Assembly: GCF_006547145.1 (NCBI RefSeq)
Contig: NZ_CP041244.1
Coordinates: forward strand, 2,170,001-2,234,000
Direction: 5' to 3'
DNA: 64,000 nt
Origin: Actinomadura sp. WMMA1423
Lineage (GTDB): Bacteria; Actinomycetota; Actinomycetes; Streptosporangiales; Streptosporangiaceae
Every line of letters begins with the position of its first letter. Positions within the stretch are counted from its first letter, which is position 1. The position numbers were made by a program, and so were the translations under genes. Below, one piece after another: positions 33,433 to 42,295 of this stretch. The notes beneath the pieces were generated by a model. It was given only the letters and a program-made list of their open reading frames with translations. It was not told the DNA's origin and did no database searches.

Positions 33433-34125
33433 TCAGACGTCGGTGATCCGGAGTCCGGCGTGGGCCTTGTAGCGGCGGTTCATGGAGATGAGGTTGGCCG
33501 TGAACGCCTCGATCTGGTGGGCGTTGTGCAGCCGCCCGCCGTAGACGCCGCGCATGCCGGGGATCCGCCCGGCGAGGGCCTGGACGAGGTCGGTGGCCTC
33601 CCGGTCGTTGCCGAGCACCAGGACGTCCAGCTCCATCTCGTCCACCCCGGGGTCGAGCAGCAGCCTGGCCGACACGTGGTGGAACGCGGCGACGACCCGG
33701 CTGTCCGGCAGCACGGCGGCGGCCTGCTCGGCGGCGCTGCCCTCCTCGACCGGCAGCGCGAACGCGCCCTTGCCCTTCTCGAAGCCGAGCGGGTTCACGC
33801 AGTCCACGACGATCTTGCCGGCCAGCTCGGCGCGCAGCGACTCCAGCGTGGCCTTGTGGCCCTCCCACGGGACCGCGACGATCACGACGTCGGACTCCCC
33901 GGCCGCGACGGGGTTCGGCGCGCCGGAGACCGGCAGGCCGGCGCCGAGCTCGTCGGCGGCCGCCTGGGCGCGCTCGGCGCTGCGCGACCCGATCGTCACC
34001 CGGTGCCCGGCGAGCGCGAAGCGGCGCGCGAGGCCCTTGCCCTGGTCCCCCGTCCCGCCCAGGATGCCGATGGACAGGCCGCTCGCGTCGGGAAGGTCGT
34101 AGGGCGTCTTCTGCTGCTCAGTCAT
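33433..34125 (-). CDS. npdG: F420H2:NADP+ oxidoreductase
   Basis: Transfers hydride between F420 and NADP, linking cofactor F420 to the NADPH pool. The 230-aa protein shows the NADP-binding GILGGTGDQGKGLARRFALA, TIGSRSAERA for the phosphate, and VVDCVNPLGF. The C-terminal F420-side helix includes LHNAHQIEAFTANLISMNRR. It is first in a possible minus-strand operon with the K+ channel. It would supply reduced F420 to enzymes such as the LLM oxidoreductase encoded at 46.0-47.0 kb; F420 synthesis genes are outside the window. Confidence 0.92.
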   Translation of the reverse strand: MTEQQKTPYDLPDASGLSIGILGGTGDQGKGLARRFALAGHRVTIGSRSAERAQAAADELGAGLPVSGAPNPVAAGESDVVIVAVPWEGHKATLESLRAELAGKIVVDCVNPLGFEKGKGAFALPVEEGSAAEQAAAVLPDSRVVAAFHHVSARLLLDPGVDEMELDVLVLGNDREATDLVQALAGRIPGMRGVYGGRLHNAHQIEAFTANLISMNRRYKAHAGLRITDV

Positions 34126-34232
34126 GCGGCCGAGTCTGCCAGGCGGCGGTCCGGGCCCCCGCCGCCGGGCCCCCCGCCGCCGAGCCCCCGCGTCGCGGAA
34201 AGGGGCCTTCCCACGACGGTGCGTGAGGCACC

Positions 34233-34829
34233 ATGGAGCCCGTGGACGCCGAGCAGATGACGATGTTGCGCGAGGTCCTGTCGACGACGGGCTGGCTGGA
34301 GCGGACCGACGAGTTCGGCCGGGCGCTGCGCGTCACCTCCCGGACCCCGGGCGGGCTGCTCCTGGTCGGCACGCCCGCCGGCGACCCGTGGCATCTGGCG
34401 GCGCACCTCGACGACGAGAGCCGGCTCGGCGGCGCCCCGGGCCTCGCGCCCACGCTGGTGCGCTGGGAGCCGCCGGCCGGCGCGCCCGCGCACCTGCGGA
34501 TCGGGCTGGAGCGTCTGGAGGCGGCGCGGCGCGGCGAGACGCTGTTCGTCGTCGCCGAGGACGAGGCGCCCGTCCCGCTGCTGGAGCGGGTCGACGACGC
34601 GCGCCGCACCGGGGCGACCGTCCTCGCGCTGGAGTGCGGCGACCGCGAGCTGCGCGGCCTCGCCCACGAGGCGCTGACCGTCCCGCCCGACGGGGCCCTC
34701 ATGTCGTTCGACGGGGCGCAGCACCTCGTCAGCGCGGCCGCGGGCCGGGAGCCGGCGCGCACGCCGCGCGGGCTCCGGCGCCGCATCGCCAGGTTCCTCG
34801 ACGCCGTCTCCGGCCCCGTCCTGGACTAG
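34233..34829 (+). CDS. Conserved hypothetical protein, SIS-like C-terminus
   Basis: 198-aa soluble protein with no assigned family. The second half contains RRTGATVLALECGDRELRG followed by LAHEALTVPP, which resembles the strand-loop segment of SIS (phosphosugar-binding) domains, though the N-terminal SIS motif is not evident. The C-terminus is basic (GLRRRIARFLDAV). It is divergent from npdG, and its stop is immediately followed by the stop of a 58-aa opposing gene. Confidence 0.65.
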   Translation: MEPVDAEQMTMLREVLSTTGWLERTDEFGRALRVTSRTPGGLLLVGTPAGDPWHLAAHLDDESRLGGAPGLAPTLVRWEPPAGAPAHLRIGLERLEAARRGETLFVVAEDEAPVPLLERVDDARRTGATVLALECGDRELRGLAHEALTVPPDGALMSFDGAQHLVSAAAGREPARTPRGLRRRIARFLDAVSGPVLD

Positions 34830-35006
34830 TCAGTCCCCGTCCTGCCGGCGCCACGCCTCGTTGCGCTCGCGGGCGAGGGCGAGAGCGTCCGCGGCCTCGC
34901 CCTCGGTCCTGTACGGGCCCATGCGGTCCTTGCCGGGGCAGCCCGCCCCGTGCTCGACCTTCATGTGCTTCAGGCAGAACCACCAGTCACCGTCGTCGGC
35001 GGTCAT
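34830..35006 (-). CDS. Small conserved actinobacterial protein (58 aa)
   Basis: 58 residues beginning MTADDGDWWFCLKHMKVEHG and containing GCPGKDRMGPYRTEGEAADA. The pattern WWFCLKH...GCPGKDR.GPY matches a short actinobacterial protein type that I recall as conserved, of unknown function; the two Cys with an intervening His could bind metal. The start is well supported: GAGAGGAG lies 8 bp before the ATG. It diverges from map with a 69-bp gap and abuts the hypothetical gene stop to stop. Confidence 0.75.
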   Translation of the reverse strand: MTADDGDWWFCLKHMKVEHGAGCPGKDRMGPYRTEGEAADALALARERNEAWRRQDGD

Positions 35007-35075
35007 GGGCGCTCCTCTCGATCACGCGTCGGCAGGGCATTGTTGCCCCGATGGCGCTGACTACACTCCATCACT

Positions 35076-35927
35076 ATGACGACGCAGTCGCTCCGGCCCG
35101 GGCGCGTTTCCCCGATGCGCAAGGTGCCCTCGAACATCCCGCGCCCGGAGTACGTGGGGAAGAAGCAACCGCGGACGGGCGAGCCCGACGTCAAGTCTCC
35201 CGAGATCATCGAGCGGATGCGGGTCGCCGGGAGGATCGCCGCGCAGGCGCTGGAGGAGGTCGGCCGGCACGTCCGGCCCGGGATCACCACCGACGAGCTC
35301 GACGCCGTCGGGCACGAGTTCATGCTCGACCACGGGGCCTACCCCTCCACGCTGGGCTACCGCGGGTTCCCCAAGTCCCTCTGCACCTCGATCAACGAGG
35401 TGATCTGCCACGGCATCCCGGACGACACGGTCCTGCGCGACGGCGACATCATCAACGTCGACATCACGGCCTACATCGACGGCGTGCACGGCGACACCGA
35501 CGCGACGTTCCTGTGCGGCGACGTCGACGAGGAGTCGCGGCTGCTGGTGGAGCGCACCCGCGAGGCGGCGATGCGCGGCATCCGCGCGGTCAAGCCCGGC
35601 CGGGCGCTGAACGTGATCGGGCGGGTCATCGAGTCCTACGCCAAGCGGTTCGGGTACGGGGTCGTGCGCGACTTCACCGGGCACGGGATCGGCACGACGT
35701 TCCACTCGGGCCTCGTCGTCCCGCACTACGACGACCCGAGCGCCACGACGGTCATCGAGCCGGGCATGACGTTCACGGTCGAGCCCATGCTGACCCTCGG
35801 CACCCACGAGTACGACATGTGGGCGGACGGCTGGACGGTCGTCACCAAGGACCGCGGGCGCACGGCGCAGTTCGAGCACACGCTGCTGGTGACCGAGGAC
35901 GGCCACGAAATCCTCACCCTGCCGTGA
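35076..35927 (+). CDS. map: Methionine aminopeptidase type I
   Basis: Removes the initiator Met from nascent proteins. The 283-aa enzyme has an N-terminal extension (to about residue 40, with [13 protein letters not shown]) like other actinobacterial Map proteins. The metal ligands are recognisable: Asp in [10 protein letters not shown], Asp in GDTDATF, His in FTGHGIG, Glu in TVEPMLTLG and Glu in QFEHTLLV. It is not beside secY/infA here, so it is probably the second, stand-alone map paralogue (MapB-like). Confidence 0.95.
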   Translation: MTTQSLRPGRVSPMRKVPSNIPRPEYVGKKQPRTGEPDVKSPEIIERMRVAGRIAAQALEEVGRHVRPGITTDELDAVGHEFMLDHGAYPSTLGYRGFPKSLCTSINEVICHGIPDDTVLRDGDIINVDITAYIDGVHGDTDATFLCGDVDEESRLLVERTREAAMRGIRAVKPGRALNVIGRVIESYAKRFGYGVVRDFTGHGIGTTFHSGLVVPHYDDPSATTVIEPGMTFTVEPMLTLGTHEYDMWADGWTVVTKDRGRTAQFEHTLLVTEDGHEILTLP

Positions 35928-35985
35928 CCCACCCCTCGATCTAGAGTCCGATTCGCCCCACATCCGGCCGGGAGACTCTCTAGAG

Positions 35986-36675
35986 ATGAACGCCCCAGCG
36001 CCGTACGAGCCGAGGGTTCCGTCCGACACCATGCCGCCGGGGCGGGCGGCGCTGAGCGTGACGTGGGCGGCGCTGCCGTTCCTGACCCTCGGCTTCGGCA
36101 CGCCGTTCGCCTTCGCCGCCGTGCTGCTGTGGCGCCGGAGCCTGCACCTGCTGGTGTCCACGGTCGCGTACGCCGGGGTGTTCGCGCTGCTGGTCTCCCA
36201 GCTCTCCGCCGCCGGCGGGGAGCGGGGCGACCAGCGGTTCACCGGCATGCTCATGGCCCTGCTGGCGGTGGTGGGCTGCGGGCACGCCTTCCTGATCCGG
36301 CGGGGGGTGTTCGACCCCCACGGGCTGTCGGGCGTCGACAACGAGGCCGTGGTGGAGCGGGTCAAGCGGCAGCGGCTGCTGCGGGAGAGGGCGCGGGCGC
36401 TGGCCGCGTCCGACCCGGGGCTCGCCAGGGAGCTGCGCATCGGGCGGCCCGACCTGCCGCGCGAGTACAACGACGGCGGGCTGGTCGACGTCAACCACGC
36501 CTCCGCGGAGGCGCTGACGCTGCTGCCCGGCATCACCGAGGAACTGGCGGCCGTGATCGAGCGGGTGCGGTCCGAGACGGGCGGGTTCGTGTCGGCCGAG
36601 GAGCTGTCCGCGGTCGCGGGGCTCCCGCCCTCCCTCACCGGCGATGTCGCCGACTACGCCGTCTTCATCCGCTGA
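35986..36675 (+). CDS. Membrane protein with C-terminal helix-hairpin-helix
   Basis: 229-aa protein with three hydrophobic segments in the first 105 residues (for example LPFLTLGFGTPFAFAAVLLW), then a charged linker. The C-terminal domain is ComEA-like: VDVNHASAEALTLLPGI followed by FVSAEELSAVAGLP. In ComEA this fold binds DNA outside the cell; topology and function here are unknown. It precedes the LigD-like gene by 19 bp on the same strand. Confidence 0.8.
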   Translation: MNAPAPYEPRVPSDTMPPGRAALSVTWAALPFLTLGFGTPFAFAAVLLWRRSLHLLVSTVAYAGVFALLVSQLSAAGGERGDQRFTGMLMALLAVVGCGHAFLIRRGVFDPHGLSGVDNEAVVERVKRQRLLRERARALAASDPGLARELRIGRPDLPREYNDGGLVDVNHASAEALTLLPGITEELAAVIERVRSETGGFVSAEELSAVAGLPPSLTGDVADYAVFIR

Positions 36676-36694
36676 GCGCGGGTATGCAGCGGGC

Positions 36695-37729
36695 GTGACC
36701 CCGAAGAAGCCGAAGAAGCGCGCGGCTCCCCCGGCCCGCGAGGGCGACCGGCTCGCCGAGTACCGGGGCAGGCGGGACGCGGGGCGGACGCCGGAGCCCG
36801 TCCCCGAGGACGCGGCCCTCCCGCGCGGGAACGACGACACGTTCGTCATCCAGGAGCACCACGCCACCAGCCTGCACTGGGACCTGCGGCTCGAACGCGA
36901 CGGCGTGCTCGTCTCGTGGGCCGTGCCGAAGGGCCTGCCGTGGAGCCCGGACACCAACCACCTCGCGGTGCACACCGAGGACCACCCCCTGGAGTACGCC
37001 GCCTTCGAGGGCGAGATCCCGCGCGGCGAGTACGGCGCCGGGAAGATGACCGTCTGGGACCGCGGGACCTACGAGACGGAGAAGTGGTCCGAGCGCGAGG
37101 TGAAGGTCGTCATCCACGGCTCGCGCGTGTCCGGCCGGTACGTGCTGTTCCGGACGCGCGGGAAGAACTGGATGATCCACCGGATGGACCCGCCCGCGGA
37201 CCCGGACGCCGGGCCGCTGCCGGAGTCGCTGCGCCCGATGCGCCCGTCCGAGCGGGCCCGGCTGCCCCGCGACCCGCAGGCGTGGGGGTTCGAGTTCGCC
37301 TGGGGCGGCAGGCGGCTGGCCGCCTACGTCGAGGGCGGGCGGACGCGGTTCACCGACGGGCGCGGCCGCGCCGTGGACGGACCCGGCGGGCTCGGCTCGC
37401 GGCTGGGCGCGGAGTTCGGCGTCCGGCCCGCCCTGCTGGACGGGGAGCTGGCCGTCCTCGAAGGCCGCGAGACCTACATGCTCTACGACGTGCTGCACCT
37501 GGACGGGCACCCGCTGCTGGACGTCCCGTACCGGGAGCGGCGGGAGCGGCTCGACGGCCTCGGGCTGTCGGGTCCGCGGTGGCAGACGGCCCCCTGGTTC
37601 CCCGGCGAGGGCGGCGCCGTCCGGGACGCGGCGCGCGACCAGGGGCTGCCCGGCATCGTCGCCAAGCGCCTGGACTCCCCCTACGAACCGGGCGAGGAGT
37701 CCAGCGCCTGGCGGTTCATCCCATCCTGA
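36695..37729 (+). CDS. LigD-like protein: 3'-phosphoesterase domain plus degenerate ligase domain
   Basis: 344 aa from the GTG at 36695. The first half is a LigD-type phosphoesterase: FVIQEHHATSLHWDLRLERD with its catalytic His pair, then FEGEIPRGEYGAGKMTVWD. The second half aligns with the nucleotidyltransferase of ATP-dependent DNA ligases but lacks its key residue. Motif I, normally K-x-D-G, reads AWGG, with Ala202 where the adenylylated Lys should be. Motif III (LLDGELAVL) and a motif IV-like GIVAKRLDSPYEPG remain; the closing basic motif is replaced by SAWRFIPS. It is therefore probably an end-processing or scaffold protein, not a ligase. No polymerase domain or Ku gene is present. Confidence 0.85.
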   Translation: MTPKKPKKRAAPPAREGDRLAEYRGRRDAGRTPEPVPEDAALPRGNDDTFVIQEHHATSLHWDLRLERDGVLVSWAVPKGLPWSPDTNHLAVHTEDHPLEYAAFEGEIPRGEYGAGKMTVWDRGTYETEKWSEREVKVVIHGSRVSGRYVLFRTRGKNWMIHRMDPPADPDAGPLPESLRPMRPSERARLPRDPQAWGFEFAWGGRRLAAYVEGGRTRFTDGRGRAVDGPGGLGSRLGAEFGVRPALLDGELAVLEGRETYMLYDVLHLDGHPLLDVPYRERRERLDGLGLSGPRWQTAPWFPGEGGAVRDAARDQGLPGIVAKRLDSPYEPGEESSAWRFIPS

Positions 37730-37730
37730 C

Positions 37731-38354
37731 CTAGTAGGCGACCGTGATCCGCCGCCGGACGGCGTTGCCCTTCTCGAGCTCGTCGACCAGGGCGACGGCG
37801 TAGTCCTCGGCGCTGATGCGGCTGGCGCCGTCGGCGTCGGCGAGGAGCCGGTCGCCGCCCAGGCGGAAGGCGCCGGTGCGCTCGCCGGGCGCGATGACCG
37901 CGGCGGGCGAGATGAACGTCCAGTCCAGGTCGCCCGCCTCCGCCCGGATGACGCCGAGCTGCGCGGCCGCGGCGAGCGCCTCGCTCTTGTAGACGGCGGG
38001 GAACTCGGGGGTGTCCACGAGCCGGACCCCGGGCGCGACCTCCAGGCTTCCGGCGCCGCCGACCACGACGAGGCGGCGGACGCCGGAGCGCCGCAGGGCG
38101 TCCAGGACGCCGCGGGTGACCTCCAGCAGCGGCCCCTCGGTCTCCGACCCGTCCCGGGGCGGCGGGACGCTCAGCACGACGGCGTCGTGCCCCTCGGCCA
38201 GCCGGGCGATCGCGGCGGCGTCGGCCGCCTCGGCCCCGGCCGTCCCCTCGTTCCCGCTCCGGGTGACGCCGGTCACCTCGTGACCGCGGTCGCGGGCCTC
38301 GCCGGCGATCCGCCGGCCGACCATGCCGGTCGCGCCGATCAGCAGAATCCTCAT
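37731..38354 (-). CDS. NAD(P)-binding atypical SDR (NmrA/BVR-B-like)
   Basis: 207-aa Rossmann protein of the atypical short-chain dehydrogenase group. N-terminal MRILLIGATGMVGRRIAGEA is the NADP loop; LVVVGGAGSLEVAPG and DLDWTFISPAAVIAPGERTG are family features, with the usual YxxxK changed to VYKSEAL. Such proteins act as quinone or flavin reductases or redox sensors; a precise role is not evident. It diverges from an HxlR regulator across a palindrome and ends 1 bp from the LigD-like gene. Confidence 0.85.
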   Translation of the reverse strand: MRILLIGATGMVGRRIAGEARDRGHEVTGVTRSGNEGTAGAEAADAAAIARLAEGHDAVVLSVPPPRDGSETEGPLLEVTRGVLDALRRSGVRRLVVVGGAGSLEVAPGVRLVDTPEFPAVYKSEALAAAAQLGVIRAEAGDLDWTFISPAAVIAPGERTGAFRLGGDRLLADADGASRISAEDYAVALVDELEKGNAVRRRITVAY

Positions 38355-38387
38355 GAATGACCTCCTGGAACGTCGTCGCCGACGAAG

Positions 38388-38402
38388 GTATCCATCGGAT
38401 AC
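38388..38402. promoter_or_regulatory. Palindrome in the SDR/HxlR divergent promoter
   Basis: GTATCC-ATC-GGATAC, a perfect 6-bp dyad 34 bp upstream of the SDR start and 39 bp upstream of the HxlR start. A likely operator for the HxlR-type protein, repressing itself and the SDR gene. Confidence 0.6.
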
Positions 38403-38440
38403 TGGTTACTTCAACGAGACATTGGTACCTTAGGGAAACC

Positions 38441-38791
38441 ATGAAGGGCAACGCGTTCGACCCCGACTGCCCGACCCGGCTGATCCTCGACCGGATCGGC
38501 GACAAGTGGTCGGTCCTCGTCGTGCTCATCCTGAGCGACGGCACCCGCCGGTTCACCGAGCTGCGCGACCTGATCGGCGGCGTCACGCCGAAGGTCCTCA
38601 CCCAGACGCTCCGCGCCATGGAACGCGACGGCCTCCTCACCCGGGAGGTCTTCGCCGAGGTGCCGCCGCGCGTCGAGTACACCCTCACTCCGCTCGGCCA
38701 CTCGCTCCGAGGGCCCATCGGGGCCATCACCGAGTGGGCCGAGGAGAACGTCGGGGCGGTCGTCTCCGCCCGGGAGCGCAACGCCGTCTGA
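38441..38791 (+). CDS. HxlR family transcriptional regulator
   Basis: 116-aa winged-helix regulator. It keeps the family opening with a single Cys, NAFDPDCPTRLILDRIGDKW, which senses electrophiles or redox in related proteins, and the HTH with wing RFTELRDLIGGVTPKVLTQT then LRAMERDGLLTRE. The ATG at 38441 follows AGGGAA; upstream codons in frame are not conserved. The divergent SDR gene and shared palindrome suggest control of that oxidoreductase, perhaps in response to reactive carbonyls or quinones (inference). Confidence 0.9.
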   Translation: MKGNAFDPDCPTRLILDRIGDKWSVLVVLILSDGTRRFTELRDLIGGVTPKVLTQTLRAMERDGLLTREVFAEVPPRVEYTLTPLGHSLRGPIGAITEWAEENVGAVVSARERNAV

Positions 38792-38934
38792 GGGCGGAAC
38801 CGGCGGCTCCCTCCGCGCATCAAAGGGACGTGACGCCCCGTACGGCGCGTCTTCGCCGAAAACGATCAGGAGCGGATTAGAGTCCCGCCCTGAGACGGGC
38901 GGCGATACGCGCTGGAAAGCGGGGGAACGGCACG

Positions 38935-39651
38935 ATGATGGGCAAGACGCATGCCCTGAGCGGCACGCTGGCGTGGCTGGCCGCCGTCCCGGTCATCGCG
39001 CAGGAGCGGCTGCTCGGCGACCACGCGGTGACGCTGTCGCCGGAGCAGGTCATGGCGGGCGCCGTGGTGTGCGCGGGCGCCGCGATCCTGCCGGACATCG
39101 ACCACCACAACGGCCGGATCGCCAACACGTTCGGGCCGATCACCAACCACATGTGCAAGTGGATCGGGAAGGTGTCGGGCGGGCACCGGCAGGCCACCCA
39201 CTCGATCCTGTTCGCGGTCGGCCTCGGCTGGGCGATGGACACCCTGGCCACCCACTACCTCTGGGCCTGGTGGGCCTGCCTGTTCATGATCGTGGGCCTC
39301 GGGCTGCGCGGCATCGGGCTGGACTTCGAGGGCAAGGAGCCGCAGTCGGCGCTGGCCGACTGCGCGCTGGCCCTGATCGCCGTCTGGCTCATGCGCAACA
39401 TCGACATGAGCTTCGTCGGGTTCGCGGTGACGCTCGGCTGCCTGGCCCACATCGCGGGCGACTGCCTGACGCCGAGGGGCTGTCCGGTGTTCTGGCCGCT
39501 GCCCTGGCGGATCGAGCTGCCCGTCATCCCGCGGACGGACGGCAAGGTGGAGCGGTGGGTGGTGATGCCGGTCCTGATCCTCGGCATCGCGATCCTCACC
39601 GTCCGCTCCGTCCTCGGCGACATCACCGCCGAGTGGCTGACACGGGGCTGA
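38935..39651 (+). CDS. DUF457 (YdjM-like) membrane-bound metal-dependent hydrolase
   Basis: 238-aa inner-membrane protein. DUF457 features are visible: MGKTHALSG at the N-terminus, ILPDIDHHNGRIA, SGGHRQATHS, and HIAGDCLTPRGCPVFWPL, whose His and Asp residues form the proposed metal site. Five to six hydrophobic segments separate them. E. coli YdjM is SOS-regulated; no SOS box is visible here and the substrate is unknown. It follows the HxlR gene after 143 bp and converges with the paralogue at 39682. Confidence 0.87.
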   Translation: MMGKTHALSGTLAWLAAVPVIAQERLLGDHAVTLSPEQVMAGAVVCAGAAILPDIDHHNGRIANTFGPITNHMCKWIGKVSGGHRQATHSILFAVGLGWAMDTLATHYLWAWWACLFMIVGLGLRGIGLDFEGKEPQSALADCALALIAVWLMRNIDMSFVGFAVTLGCLAHIAGDCLTPRGCPVFWPLPWRIELPVIPRTDGKVERWVVMPVLILGIAILTVRSVLGDITAEWLTRG

Positions 39652-39681
39652 CCCGCGGGTCCCGGGTCCCCGTGCGGGCCG

Positions 39682-40230
39682 TCACCCGACCAGGTCCTCG
39701 TAATCCCGGCAGCGAACGACCGCCCAGGCCGACCTCTCGGCGTTGAAGACGCCCGTGAGGACGACCCGCTTCACCCCGGGGATGGTCTGCGCCGTGCACG
39801 CGACCTGCCCTCTGGCGAGGCGCGACCAGAGCCTGGCGGGAACCACGCCCCCGGCCTCACCGATCACGTCGACCACCATCGTTCCGGGCAGGCCCTCCTG
39901 CCGCACGCTGAGCCCGTCCGGCCCCGGGATCTCGGTGGAGAGCCCCCTGCGCACCTCCGCGGACGTGGGCGGGACGCCGAGCTGGCTCAGGGCCAGATAC
40001 GGGCGGCCGGGGAGTCCCGGACGCACGACCGGGACGAGCCGCCGGCCCTCGACGAGGTAGACGGTGATGGGATCGGCCTTGGCCGCCGCGAGAGGCGGGC
40101 CTCCCGCCTCGATGATCCCGGTGGGCCGGATGCCGTAGGCGGCCCGGAACCCGGCCGCCAGGACCGCCAGGACGGCGGCCGCGGCGGCCAGCGCCGTCGC
40201 GGCCTTCCACCGGGCGGGCCACCGGCTCAT
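39682..40230 (-). CDS. Membrane-anchored GIRPTG protein, paralogue of the downstream lipoprotein
   Basis: 182 aa with one N-terminal hydrophobic helix (about residues 9-28) and an external domain. It shares with the 40338-40847 lipoprotein the blocks GIRPTG, PITVYLV, LVPV.RPGLPG, VPPT and ACTAQTI.G. Those positions are also where LpqB/GerMN-like domains show similar words, so a GerMN-like fold is possible but unproven. The lipobox Cys of its sibling is replaced by Tyr (AAYGIRPTG), so this copy relies on the helix. It is probably the last gene of the two-component operon. Confidence 0.75.
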   Translation of the reverse strand: MSRWPARWKAATALAAAAAVLAVLAAGFRAAYGIRPTGIIEAGGPPLAAAKADPITVYLVEGRRLVPVVRPGLPGRPYLALSQLGVPPTSAEVRRGLSTEIPGPDGLSVRQEGLPGTMVVDVIGEAGGVVPARLWSRLARGQVACTAQTIPGVKRVVLTGVFNAERSAWAVVRCRDYEDLVG

Positions 40231-40337
40231 GGTTCCTCATCTCTCCCGGGGGCCGGCGGCCGGATCTGGCCGCCCCTTCCCCGCGGCCCGTCCCGTGCCG
40301 TCTCGCGGCGAAGCGCACCGCGTCCGCGCGGGGCCGC

Positions 40338-40847
40338 TCAATCGAGCAGGTCGGAGAACTGGCCGCAGGTCAGGAACTCCCATCTGTTCTTGGTCGGGTT
40401 CAGCGTGCTCCACAGGTTCACGCGCCGGATGCCCTGGATCGTCTGCGCCGTGCACGCGATCTGGGCCTTGGCCGTCCGCGACCAGTCCTTCGTTCCGGCC
40501 CGATGGTCGGCCGGCCGTACGACCAGCTGGGCGGGATGGCCGACCGGGCTGGAGACGTCCTCGACCGAGTACGCGTCGAGCTCGTCGTGGACGTCGGTGC
40601 GCAGGCCCATCCTCCTCTCCCTCTCGGTCGGCGGAACGGTCAGCTGCTGGATGGCCAGGTGCGGCTCGCCCGGCAGGCCGGGCCTCGTCACCGGTACCAG
40701 CTTCCCGTCCCGCACGAGGTAGACGGTGATCGGGGCGGTGTGCCCCTGCGCGATCGGCGGGGCTCCCGCGCCGATCATCCCGGTGGGCCGGATCCCGCAG
40801 CCGGCCAGGGCGGCGCAGGCCGCCAGCGCCAGGAGCGCTCGTCTCAT
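40338..40847 (-). CDS. Lipoprotein linked to a two-component system
   Basis: 169 aa from the ATG at 40847. The signal peptide ends LAALAGCGIRPTG, a lipobox with Cys near residue 18. The rest matches the 39682-40230 paralogue at about half its positions, including ACTAQTI. The start overlaps the kinase stop in ATGA, so it is translationally coupled to the sensor kinase. The arrangement recalls the Streptomyces cse system, in which lipoprotein CseA accompanies CseB/CseC; whether it modulates the kinase is inference. Confidence 0.82.
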   Translation of the reverse strand: MRRALLALAACAALAGCGIRPTGMIGAGAPPIAQGHTAPITVYLVRDGKLVPVTRPGLPGEPHLAIQQLTVPPTERERRMGLRTDVHDELDAYSVEDVSSPVGHPAQLVVRPADHRAGTKDWSRTAKAQIACTAQTIQGIRRVNLWSTLNPTKNRWEFLTCGQFSDLLD

Positions 40848-42295
40848 GGGCGCTCGTCCGCGTCTCCGTCGGGCAGCCACAGGGTGAACACGGCACCGCC
40901 TTCCGGCCGGTCGGCGGCCTCGAGCGTCCCCCCGTGCAGCAGTGCGTTCTCCTTGGCGATCGACAGGCCGAGGCCGCTGCCCTCGCTGCGCGAGCGCGCC
41001 GCCTCCGCCTTGACGAACCGGTCGAAGACCACGGAGACCACGTCGCCGGGGAGGCCGGGACCCCGGTCGGCGACCACGACCCGGACGCCGCCGGCGTCCG
41101 GGTCCTCGGGCCGCCCGAAGCGCAGCGAGACGGGCGGGCGCCCGTGCTTCAGGGCGTTGCCGGCCAGGTTGGCGACGATGACGTCGAACCGCCGCGGGTC
41201 CAGCCGGACGAACAGGTCCGCGGGGCCCTCCACGTCCACCTCGTCCCTCCAGCCGCGCGCCTCCAGGGTCGCGCCGACCGCGTCGGCGACGTTGACGTCG
41301 TCCAGGACGAGGGCGGCGGCGCCCGCGTCGAACCGGCTGATCTCGATCAGGTGCTCGACGAGCCGGCCGAGCCGCCGGGTCTCCTCCGCGACGAGCCGGA
41401 CCGCGGCCCCCTCGCCCTCTTCCCCGGCCTCCTCGGCCAGCACGCCCGTCACGGCGATCATCGAGGTCAGCGGCGTGCGCAGCTCGTGGGAGACGTCGGC
41501 GACGAACCGGCGGGACGCGGCCTCCATCGCCCGCAGCTCCGTCACCGTCCGCTCCAGCGCCTCAGCGGTGCGGTTGAACGTGGCGGCGAGGTCGGCGAGC
41601 TCGTCGTGGCCCCGCACCCGCACGCGGATGTCCAGCCTCCCCTCGCCGAGCGCGCGGGCGGCGGCGCCGAGGCGGCGCACCGGGCGCAGCACGCCCCCGG
41701 TGGCCAGCAGCGCGAGCCCGAGCGCGGCCGCCAGCGCCGCCGCGTCCGCGATCAGCAGGGTGCGGGTGAACAGCCGCAGGTCGGCGGCCTCCCGGCGCAG
41801 GCTCGCGGAGACGAACACCACCGGCGGCGACGTCCGCCACGGCTCGTCCACCGTGGTCTCGTAATCGGTGACGTGGGCGCCGACGAGCAGGTAGGGCGTG
41901 CCGTTCCGGTTCACACGCTGGAAGACGATGCCCCACAGCGCGCGCCGGGCGAACTCCCGGGTCACCGGAACGTCCAGCGAGCCCGGCGGCGGGAGGCCGG
42001 ACTCGCCGCGCAGCGGCACCGGGACCGCGACCGCCTTGCGCCCCTCGGCCGTGCCGAGCGCCTCCTCCAGGGCTCCGGAGATCAGCGGCTCGGCGTCGGG
42101 CGGGAGGGTCGGCGGGATCCGCTGGGCCAGGGTGTCGCGGACGTCGTTGAGCACCGCGTCCTGGGCGCGCTGGAGCATCACCCGCCGCAGCAGCACGTAG
42201 GAGATGCCGGAGGCGAGCACGGACGCCAGCAGCGCCACCGCCGTGAACGCGGCCGCGAGCCGCATCCGCAGCCCGAACCGCGGGCGCCACCTCAC
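40844..42295 (-). CDS. Sensor histidine kinase (CseC-like)
   Basis: 483-aa membrane kinase. Two membrane helices (about residues 10-32 and 170-190) bracket an extracellular sensor of about 135 residues; HAMP follows (VLRPVRRLGAAARAL), then the phosphoacceptor His in VADVSHELRTPLTS near residue 267 and the ATPase core (NLAGNALKHG, VADRGPGLPG, GSGLGLSIAK). The GTG start at 42295 overlaps the regulator's TGA (GTGA), and its own stop overlaps the lipoprotein ATG, so regulator, kinase and lipoprotein are coupled. The family links suggest cell-envelope stress sensing. Confidence 0.92.
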   Translation of the reverse strand: MRWRPRFGLRMRLAAAFTAVALLASVLASGISYVLLRRVMLQRAQDAVLNDVRDTLAQRIPPTLPPDAEPLISGALEEALGTAEGRKAVAVPVPLRGESGLPPPGSLDVPVTREFARRALWGIVFQRVNRNGTPYLLVGAHVTDYETTVDEPWRTSPPVVFVSASLRREAADLRLFTRTLLIADAAALAAALGLALLATGGVLRPVRRLGAAARALGEGRLDIRVRVRGHDELADLAATFNRTAEALERTVTELRAMEAASRRFVADVSHELRTPLTSMIAVTGVLAEEAGEEGEGAAVRLVAEETRRLGRLVEHLIEISRFDAGAAALVLDDVNVADAVGATLEARGWRDEVDVEGPADLFVRLDPRRFDVIVANLAGNALKHGRPPVSLRFGRPEDPDAGGVRVVVADRGPGLPGDVVSVVFDRFVKAEAARSRSEGSGLGLSIAKENALLHGGTLEAADRPEGGAVFTLWLPDGDADERP

